Assembly (NCBI GenBank): GCA_002482005.1
Contig: DLFD01000044.1
Location: 1-31,510, forward strand
Direction of reading: 5' to 3'
Length of the DNA: 31,510 nucleotides
Origin: Lachnospiraceae bacterium UBA7729
GTDB taxonomy: Bacteria; Bacillota; Clostridia; Lachnospirales; Lachnospiraceae
Position 1 is the first letter of the stretch. Each line of letters begins with the position of its first letter. Under the pieces are notes generated by a model. The model was given only the letters and a program-made list of their open reading frames with translations. It was not told the DNA's origin and did no database searches. Shown here piece after piece: positions 14,379 to 19,946 of the stretch. The translations under genes were made by a program, and so were the position numbers.

Positions 14379-14854
14379 TCTTCGTCCTCCAGCTGATTTC
14401 CAAGCAGTGTTTTCAATGTCCTTCTTGCTCTCAGGAGCCTGTTCTTGACCGCACTCTGTGTTGTGTCTTCCATGGAAGCAATCTCGCGGATGCTGTACCC
14501 TTCCATGTAATAGAGGGCGACAGCAATCCTCTGCTCCTCAGGCAAAGTCATGACTGCCTGATAGAGTTCAGAATAATCCGCTGTCTGATGAATCTCCTGC
14601 TCAGGGATTTCATCAAATGGTATAATGCGGGCACCCTTTCGCTGGATGTTCCTGCTCTCATTTATGAGAATGCGGATCAGCCAAGTGCGGGCATATTTGT
14701 CATTCTTCAGCGTTCCCAGACAGGAGAATGCCCGGACAATCGTTTCAGAAACGGCATCCGCGCAGTCTGCATCTGACGCGAGAATCGTCTTCGCAATGCG
14801 GTAAAGAGATTCTTGGGAGTCGGTAATCAGTTCTCCCAGTTGTTTCTTCGTCAT
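14375..14854 (-). CDS. ECF-type RNA polymerase sigma factor
   Basis: The 159-residue protein contains sigma region 2 (DSQESLYRIAKTILASDADC, then VSETIVRAFSCL and YARTWLIRILINESRN) and region 4 (LPEEQRIAVALYYMEGYSIR, then AVKNRLLRARRTLKTLLG). An in-frame TTG at 14971 would add 39 residues that do not resemble the family. I chose the ATG at 14854 because family members begin at this MTKKQLGELI position. AGGAGG is 13 nt away, longer than ideal, and an AGAGG directly abuts the ATG. It is followed by its anti-sigma partner. Its regulon is unknown. Confidence 0.88.
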   Translation of the reverse strand: MTKKQLGELITDSQESLYRIAKTILASDADCADAVSETIVRAFSCLGTLKNDKYARTWLIRILINESRNIQRKGARIIPFDEIPEQEIHQTADYSELYQAVMTLPEEQRIAVALYYMEGYSIREIASMEDTTQSAVKNRLLRARRTLKTLLGNQLEDEE

Positions 14855-14882
14855 CCTCTGGTAGGTTCCTCCTGTTTCGTTT

Positions 14883-14914
14883 TGTTCTGGAACATAATCA
14901 GTTCTTTTTGTTCC
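14883..14914 (-). promoter_or_regulatory. GGAACA/TGTTCC repeat cluster before the sigma gene
   Basis: A perfect palindrome TGTTC-TG-GAACA (14883-14894) and a further TGTTCC half-site (14909-14914) lie 30-60 nt before the sigma start. On the minus strand these give GGAAC motifs, the usual core of an ECF -35 element, so self-regulation is plausible. I could not fix a matching -10. Confidence 0.35.
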
Positions 14915-14982
14915 TTCACTTATTAGACGGATCTGAAAGCCTTTTGGTCTCGAAGAATTCACTTTTTTCAAGGATAACCTTT

Positions 14983-15063
14983 TCAGATGTAAAAATATAT
15001 CGATGCGCAGGTGATCTCTCCGCCCTTCTCATAGTCTTCCTTCCTGATCTCGTTCTGTTCCAT
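14983..15063 (-). CDS. Possible 26-residue small protein or leader ORF
   Basis: An ATG at 15063 preceded by GGAGG at 6 nt opens a 26-codon frame ending at 14983, between the terminator at 15085-15120 and the sigma gene. The peptide starts with charged residues (MEQNEIRKEDYEKGGE) and ends with SIYFYI. It could be a leader peptide of the sigma operon or the first codons of a truncated gene. I do not recognise it. Confidence 0.35.
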   Translation of the reverse strand: MEQNEIRKEDYEKGGEITCASIYFYI

Positions 15064-15084
15064 CTGATGCCTCCATAAAAAACA

Positions 15085-15120
15085 GGGCAGGAAGAAGGTG
15101 CCGACCTTTCTTCCTGTCCC
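15085..15120. terminator. Bidirectional intrinsic terminator
   Basis: A long stem pairs GGGCAGGAAGAAGGT with ACCTTTCTTCCTGTCCC (two single-base bulges, loop GCCG). Six A residues lie on the left and GGCTTTTTTG on the right. It can terminate transcription from both sides and marks the downstream border of the NADAR/helicase gene train on the minus strand. Confidence 0.8.
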
Positions 15121-15232
15121 GGCTTTTTTGTCTGTGGCGGTTATGAGGCGGTTCAGGAGGGGATGTGCCTTGTCCTGAAACGCTGTATTCTACAGGGTTT
15201 TTGCCACTCCTGAGGCGGTAGGCATTACAATT

Positions 15233-15361
15233 TCAAACGAAATCCTTTTCATTCATATCCATGATTCCCGCATCGAAGATTGACATCTGCGGATCGACCC
15301 AGGATTTCTGCTTTGCATCACGAATGACATCACCTTTCCGATAATTGCCAAAATTTATCAC
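15233..15361 (-). pseudogene. Short gene tail or small ORF, unknown
   Basis: A minus-strand frame, open from a stop just before 15387 and with a GTG at 15361, runs 42 codons to a TGA at 15233. It reads like a protein C-terminus (KQKSWVDPQMSIFDAGIMDM). No ribosome binding site is visible. It may be the remains of a gene once sited between the NADAR gene and the terminator. The rest of 15121-15416 holds nothing I recognise. Confidence 0.3.
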
Positions 15362-15416
15362 AGATGAGTTCTTATTCCACTATCCGTGCAGCTATCTGAA
15401 AGTCTGTTCGTACCTT

Positions 15417-16469
15417 TCACTGCACGCTTTTCAGCATCTCCCGCACCTGCATCAGCGCAAAGCCAAGGATATTGGTTCCGGTCCAGTTTGCGATGTCACG
15501 GCGCTTGTCGTCCTTCAGTCTTATCCCGCAGGCCCAGACCTTGTCGCTTCCTGCACATTCCACAAGCCAGGAATCTCCGGTGCTCAGAAGCTGCTGCTTC
15601 AGCTCCTCGTTCTGCGAGAACTTGGCCATAAGCCCTTTGACCGCGATCACCTGCCTGCTGCCTGCCCAGAGGTTCCCGATATAGCCTTGAGCCTTCTGGC
15701 CGATCGTCTGCTGCTCCTCCGGATCATCCGTGGCAAGAACGGCCTTTGCCGATGCCTGGTCCCCCAGCAAAGCACATTTCCGGTACATGATGTACTGCTC
15801 TGTCGATGTGAAATGGATTCCGTCCAGGTCAAACTCCGCCCGGTACCAGTTGCTGAGATAACCGTCCGGCTCCTCGGGGCGATGGAAATATACCGCACTG
15901 ACCGTCCTGTCATTCACCTTCAGTGTGTCTCCGATCTGACCGCTCTTCATAAGCGAGTCTACGGTCTCGGACAGCCATTCGCTGTAATAGTCATACGTCG
16001 ATCCGGCCCACCAGTTCAGAAGGTCGTTCAGTCTCTTGTAGTCTTCCTCAATACTGGTTTCCTTATACTGCTCAGGGTCCCGGTTTACCGTGACGATTGC
16101 GTTGTCCTTTCCTGTGAACTTTACGGAATAGATGCAGAACCCTGTCCAGCTGCGGTGTGCATACAGAGTATTGCCTTCCATATACCAGAACCACTTGTCT
16201 TCCATTTGCTCCGGAATATGACCTCTCCGCAGGATCTGCATCTGCTGGTCTGTAAAGGACCTCTTCAGGGTAAATGTCTCGTGCTTCTCCGGCATCGGGG
16301 TGATCTTCCAGTCATCCGCGCACGCTGCCTGCAGCTTCTGATACCCTGCTTTCTTGAAGATCGCTCCGCACACACCGCCTCCTGCCTGAAGCCCGGAGTT
16401 GGCTGCATTCACGATCGCATCTGCCTGAATGTCCGTGATACTGATCTTACGAATCGAAATTCCGCTCAT
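15417..16469 (-). CDS. NADAR-domain protein with truncated N-terminal macrodomain
   Basis: The 350-residue protein has three parts. Residues 9-50 match the start of an ADP-ribose-binding macrodomain (ADAIVNAANSGLQAGGGVCG, then AIF) including the NAAN and GGGV elements. A full macrodomain is about 170 residues, and here the text leaves it after LQAAC. Residues about 62-130 form a compact Trp/His-rich segment (FTLKRSFTDQQMQILRRGHI, then EDKWFWYMEGNTLYAHRSWTG) of unknown type. Residues about 190-348 are a NADAR (YbiA-like) domain (YLSNWYRAEFDLDGIHFTST, EQYIMYRKC, then GNLWAGSR and LMAKF, and a final TGTNILGFALMQVREML). NADAR domains are tied to NAD/ADP-ribose metabolism, and some remove ADP-ribose from nucleic acid bases. 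GGGAGG lies 8 nt before the ATG. It is probably the last gene of the train. Confidence 0.85.
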   Translation of the reverse strand: MSGISIRKISITDIQADAIVNAANSGLQAGGGVCGAIFKKAGYQKLQAACADDWKITPMPEKHETFTLKRSFTDQQMQILRRGHIPEQMEDKWFWYMEGNTLYAHRSWTGFCIYSVKFTGKDNAIVTVNRDPEQYKETSIEEDYKRLNDLLNWWAGSTYDYYSEWLSETVDSLMKSGQIGDTLKVNDRTVSAVYFHRPEEPDGYLSNWYRAEFDLDGIHFTSTEQYIMYRKCALLGDQASAKAVLATDDPEEQQTIGQKAQGYIGNLWAGSRQVIAVKGLMAKFSQNEELKQQLLSTGDSWLVECAGSDKVWACGIRLKDDKRRDIANWTGTNILGFALMQVREMLKSVQ

Positions 16470-16482
16470 GTTTTCTCCCTCC

Positions 16483-16504
16483 CTGTCTGACCGATCTGTC
16501 TGAC
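16483..16504. repeat. Direct repeat before the NADAR gene
   Basis: CTGTCTGAC occurs at 16483-16491 and again at 16496-16504 with a 13-nt period, 14 nt before the NADAR start. It could be a tandem operator. A TATACT -10-like hexamer lies just upstream on the minus strand, but no -35 is convincing. Confidence 0.4.
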
Positions 16505-16534
16505 ATCAGTATAGGCAGATACGCATTCCAGGAG

Positions 16535-16551
16535 GTCGCCTGTCAGGCGAC
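16535..16551. repeat. Perfect palindrome in the HIRAN-NADAR gap
   Basis: GTCGCCT-GTC-AGGCGAC has 7-bp arms and a 3-nt loop. It lies in the 136-nt gap between the HIRAN and NADAR genes. No U-tract follows in either direction, so it is not an intrinsic terminator. An operator or mRNA stem is possible. Confidence 0.45.
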
Positions 16552-16605
16552 GATAACAAGATCCATTCCGCCATCTTCTCTGCGAATGTATGGTGGCCGC
16601 AGCCC

Positions 16606-17559
16606 CTATCTTTTCCGTTCCAGCTGCGACTTATCCATTCTTCTGTATAGCTGCCATGTAATCTTGCAGTATTGTTCCTGTGGGTCGATCCCGTCTGCCT
16701 CTATCCCCAGATAATCGGCAAGCTTTTCCAGCGAATAACCAGGAGCTTTCGGGAGATGGTTCTTTGCCATCTCTTCTGTATCGATCACTGTATTTGAAAA
16801 TGGTTTTCCGAGTGCCATTCCGTATGCCTCGGCAAGAAGGTCCTCCACCTTTCCGGTGATCCCATGACACACGATCGGCAGGTAACCGATGAAGCCGTAA
16901 AGAGCCGACATGACCTCCCTTTCCTGCTCCAGGTCTGCGGGGTCCTTTATCTCTTCCTGGAAGATCCCACGCTGATTTCCATTTATCACCTTGATGGCGC
17001 AGATACTGCTGATCTTCCCTGACTCCAGGCTAAGATCCATGACGGCATAGGACCCGTCCGAACCCTGTCTCGGAATTGATGTCATCTCTCCCGGCATGGT
17101 AAATTCCCGCATGAACAGGTCGATCCCGATCGCGGAAGGTACATCAAACTCCCTGCCATCGATGAGATTAATATGGCATAGAGCGTCTTTGTTTACGATT
17201 CCATAGATATGCTTGCCCGCGTCAAGGAGCGCGGAGACGATCTCATTGCTGACTCTGGGAATGTACCCGATCTGCCTTCCTTTATCATCAAGGACCATGA
17301 CCGCCTTCGGATCAAAGCGGTTATCCGGCTCCCTCATGAGGGTTACATGCCTTCCGGTCTTCAGGTCCCTGAGCAGATCCTCCGCTCCTCCCTGAAACCT
17401 TGCCCCGACGACCTTCTGGCTTCCCAGCGGGATATCTTTCGAAAATGAGGCCAGCGGGTTTTCTTCTCCGTGGAGCAGGTCGAGCATGGTCCCGCTGCCT
17501 ATGTCCCGAAGAGACAGCTCCTCTGTTTTCTCCTGCTGATCACCTTTGTCTTCTCCCAT
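16606..17559 (-). CDS. HIRAN domain fused to a degenerate DEDDh exonuclease-like domain
   Basis: In this 317-residue protein, residues about 48-122 form a HIRAN domain (KVVGARFQGGAEDLLRDLKT, then REPDNRFDPKAVMVL and GRQIGYIPR), a module that binds 3' DNA ends or damaged DNA. Residues about 168-300 follow the layout of DnaQ-type 3'-5' exonucleases: YAVMDLSLESGKISSICAIK, then GFIGYLPIVCHGITG, then NTVIDTEEMAKNHLPKAPGY and SLEKLADYLGI. The catalytic set is not conserved. The first DxE reads D175-L-S177, the H-N-x-x-F-D block reads HGITGK, and the final HxxxxD is absent. The fold may therefore be a binding module only (inference). An AGGGTGAG stretch sits close before the ATG. It lies between the J-domain and NADAR genes. 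Confidence 0.8.
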   Translation of the reverse strand: MGEDKGDQQEKTEELSLRDIGSGTMLDLLHGEENPLASFSKDIPLGSQKVVGARFQGGAEDLLRDLKTGRHVTLMREPDNRFDPKAVMVLDDKGRQIGYIPRVSNEIVSALLDAGKHIYGIVNKDALCHINLIDGREFDVPSAIGIDLFMREFTMPGEMTSIPRQGSDGSYAVMDLSLESGKISSICAIKVINGNQRGIFQEEIKDPADLEQEREVMSALYGFIGYLPIVCHGITGKVEDLLAEAYGMALGKPFSNTVIDTEEMAKNHLPKAPGYSLEKLADYLGIEADGIDPQEQYCKITWQLYRRMDKSQLERKR

Positions 17560-17600
17560 ACTCTCACCCTATACACTTTCCGGCTGCTAATTCCCGGGAT

Positions 17601-17720
17601 TCCACTGATGATCCCGGATATCCGGCTGATGCTTCCCGGCATACTGCTGATGATCTTTGTACCCGGCTGATGCATCCGGCATACTGCTGATGATCTTTGT
17701 ACCCGGCTGATGCATCCGGC
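17601..17720. repeat. Tandem 40-bp repeat within a 20-bp-period array
   Basis: Two perfect head-to-tail copies of a 40-bp unit occupy 17641-17680 and 17681-17720. Degenerate copies of the inner 20-21-bp half (CTGATGxxxCCGG-like) continue leftward to about 17601. The array fills most of the 164-nt gap between the J-domain and HIRAN genes and begins 4 nt after the J-domain stop. It does not encode a continuous minus-strand peptide. It is likely slippage-prone and may form mRNA structure. Confidence 0.85.
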
Positions 17721-17723
17721 ACT

Positions 17724-18776
17724 TTACTGCTGCTCCATATACTCCCTGAATCGTTTGATCAGCTCTTCAAGCTGCCTGATCGCTTCCCTGGTCTTCCCGA
17801 GCTCTGCATGAAGCTGGTCCTGACGCTTCGAAACCGCCTCCTCATCGTTTAAGAACGGCATCTCCGTATATGGAAACTCCGACTGGATCGCGCGGACCTC
17901 CTCCATCAGAGCCTTTACCCTGGTTCGGAGAAGTTCCATGAGCTCTCTGAGCTTTTTCCGCCCCTCTTCCGTATCCTCGTACTTTTCTTCGGGCATATCC
18001 AGCCCGCTCAGCTCGTCCCAGATTGACTGAAGCGTAGCCTCATCTTTCTCTTTATAGGCATCATTCGCCTTGTTCAGAAGATCCTTCTCATGCTGCGTCG
18101 CATTCGGATGGATGTCCGGGTGAAGGCGCTTCACGATCTTCCGGTACAGGTCCTTGATCGTCCTGATATGGCTGACACGACCGGATTCCTTATCATCTTC
18201 CTTATCGGAAATGTTCTCTTCCGAAGTTCCTTCTGACCGCCTCTCTGATGAGGAGTCTTCCCTGGAATCTGTGCCGGGGCCATGTTTCTCACCTGCGGCT
18301 TCCTCAGCCTTCTGTGACGCCTGCCGGAACTCCTGATAAGACTGCTTCGCGTCAGAAGCATTTTCCTCCTGATACTGGGACCAGCCGCTGTCCTTCTCCC
18401 ACTGCTTCTGGAAGTTCTCTGCCTCTTCCGCCTTCCGCCTCAGATTCTCTTCATACTTCCTGAATTCCGCCCTGGCCTGCTCCTGCGCCGTATTCAGCGA
18501 AGGGACCTTGCGCGCGTTCATCTGCGCCTGAAGGATCTCGATGATCCGCTGCTCCTCTTTCAGATAGGTCTGCGCAGCCAAAAGTTCCCGCTCCAGCCCG
18601 CCGACCTTCTCTTCATACTGCGCCCGCAGCGCCGGGCAAAGCCGGTAGACCAGGTCATCCCGCAGAGTGCTGAGCGTAACGAGACTTTCCTGAAGCTTAT
18701 GGATCGTCTTTACCAGATGTTCGTATTCTGATTCAACCGCGACTATGTTCCTGTTATTCCTGCTCATATCTCTCAT
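17724..18776 (-). CDS. Coiled-coil J-domain protein (DnaJ-like co-chaperone)
   Basis: The 350-residue protein has N-terminal coiled coils (about 10-130), a low-complexity polar stretch (about 131-203), and a short J domain (about 205-256) with the diagnostic HPD at 219-221 (KRLHPDIHP) preceded by a basic helix (YRKIVKR). A C-terminal coiled coil follows (about 270-348). J domains stimulate Hsp70 ATPase and deliver clients; here the coiled coils would give self-assembly or partner binding. The ATG at 18776 overlaps the TGA of the 42-residue gene (ATGA). An ATG at 18767 with AGGTGG 9 nt upstream is an alternative start. It has no zinc finger or G/F-region and so is not a housekeeping DnaJ. Confidence 0.88.
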   Translation of the reverse strand: MRDMSRNNRNIVAVESEYEHLVKTIHKLQESLVTLSTLRDDLVYRLCPALRAQYEEKVGGLERELLAAQTYLKEEQRIIEILQAQMNARKVPSLNTAQEQARAEFRKYEENLRRKAEEAENFQKQWEKDSGWSQYQEENASDAKQSYQEFRQASQKAEEAAGEKHGPGTDSREDSSSERRSEGTSEENISDKEDDKESGRVSHIRTIKDLYRKIVKRLHPDIHPNATQHEKDLLNKANDAYKEKDEATLQSIWDELSGLDMPEEKYEDTEEGRKKLRELMELLRTRVKALMEEVRAIQSEFPYTEMPFLNDEEAVSKRQDQLHAELGKTREAIRQLEELIKRFREYMEQQ

Positions 18777-18901
18777 CCACCTGCATGTGCTCCGATGATG
18801 CCATATAAGATAATTCCGACGATCAGCAGCACCCAGCCAGAAACCTTCGTGCCATCATCCGCGTCCTTCTTCGCGATCAGGTATAATCCCAGAAATGGCA
18901 T
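18773..18901 (-). CDS. 42-residue single-pass membrane protein
   Basis: A short ORF (ATG at 18901, TGA at 18773-18775) encodes a polar N-terminal half with AKKDADDGTKVSG and a C-terminal hydrophobic helix (WVLLIVGIILYGIIG). AGAGG lies 5 nt before the ATG, just after the stop of the preceding gene, and the stop overlaps the J-domain ATG. This tight packing on both sides supports it as a real gene. It has the form of a small membrane toxin, holin-like or anchor peptide, but no family is recognised. Confidence 0.7.
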   Translation of the reverse strand: MPFLGLYLIAKKDADDGTKVSGWVLLIVGIILYGIIGAHAGG

Positions 18902-18921
18902 GCTTACCTCTCTGTCACATC

Positions 18922-19851
18922 TCACCAGTCTGCGTCTCCGTCTTCGAAGTCATCGTATGCCGCATCCCAGGCATCGTCCTCATTGTCAAACTCACCGCTG
19001 TCCATGTAGTCTTCGTAATTTTCATCGGCGTAATCGTCAGCATGGTCATATGTATAATCAGAACCGGATGATGAGTAGCTCTCCGATGACCCCGAGTAAG
19101 AATGCCTGATCCCGGAAGCGGATGAGCTGCCATAGCCGCTCCTTGCGGAGCCGGAAGAGCCGGAAGATATGGATGTGCTTCCTGATTTCTTTGATGTCCC
19201 AGCTTCCTCGTCTTCGTCCTTCACACCGGTATACTTGCCGTTGATCTCATACCCATCGAACATGGGAGCGCCAAAAGCATAATATTCATACGTATTGTGC
19301 GGCGTCCTCACCCAGACATCGAACTCCCAGTCCTCCTCGAAATCGATGGTAACACCCTCGATCGTAAGGTACAGAGGATAAGTGGATTTTTCCGCCTTAT
19401 ATGTATAGTCCGGAAACTCATAGAAGAGATCCCTCGCATTCCAATACGCATGTCTGGCATAACCCTGCAGTTTCTGGCTCTGCTCATAAGTATTCAGGCT
19501 GTCAAATGAGCCTCTTGCGGTCAGATTCACCGTGAAGATTCCCTGGAACTGACTGTGAAACTCATCCTCCGTCTCTGCTCCTTCGGATTCATCCCATGTC
19601 TTGAAACGAACCGAGCACTCCGCACCAGTGATCAGTTCATCGTCCGACTTTTCATAAGCTTCTTCTACGTTCTTCGGAATCGTCTCTGTCAGATAGCTGC
19701 GCACAAGAGCAAACTGCTCCGCATCACGGGCCTGCTCACTCTCCTGCGTGCGCTGCTGTTTCACGCTCCCCTTGACGCCAAAAGCAACCACCATTACTAG
19801 TACAACGATGGCAATAACGGGGATCAAGTCTGCCTTCTTCATCATAGGCAA
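18922..19851 (-). CDS. Membrane-anchored protein with Ser-rich and acidic C-terminal tail
   Basis: The 309-residue protein has an N-terminal membrane helix (about 9-27, LIPVIAIVVLVMVVAFGV) and a folded middle part rich in aromatic and acidic residues (about 40-210). A low-complexity tail follows: Ser/Gly/Tyr-rich (about 220-266), then strongly Asp/Glu/Tyr-rich (about 267-309). The start is probably the TTG at 19851 with AAGG 6 nt upstream; the ATGs at 19845 and 19842 would remove only two or three residues. The family is not recognised. The 95-nt gap before it (19852-19946) shows no terminator, so it probably continues the helicase transcript. The acidic tail could mimic nucleic acid or bind a basic partner (speculation). 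Confidence 0.78.
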   Translation of the reverse strand: MPMMKKADLIPVIAIVVLVMVVAFGVKGSVKQQRTQESEQARDAEQFALVRSYLTETIPKNVEEAYEKSDDELITGAECSVRFKTWDESEGAETEDEFHSQFQGIFTVNLTARGSFDSLNTYEQSQKLQGYARHAYWNARDLFYEFPDYTYKAEKSTYPLYLTIEGVTIDFEEDWEFDVWVRTPHNTYEYYAFGAPMFDGYEINGKYTGVKDEDEEAGTSKKSGSTSISSGSSGSARSGYGSSSASGIRHSYSGSSESYSSSGSDYTYDHADDYADENYEDYMDSGEFDNEDDAWDAAYDDFEDGDADW

Positions 19852-19946
19852 TCACAGCCTTCATATTCATAGGCCAATGGTTCATCCCGGACAGTCAGAA
19901 ATAGATAGTATCTTCTAAGGCGACGATGGCCCGGTCCAATGCATCC

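Noticed and set aside
14855..14971. N-terminal extension of the sigma factor from a TTG
   Set aside because: The added 39 residues do not fit the ECF sigma family; the extension overlaps the likely promoter and operator region.
17601..17720. CRISPR array
   Set aside because: The repeats are contiguous without unique spacers and no cas genes are present; a tandem duplication explains them.
19852..19946. Short C-terminus-like frame after the HelD-like gene
   Set aside because: About 15 codons in a shifted frame; probably chance, and the helicase already ends in a complete domain.
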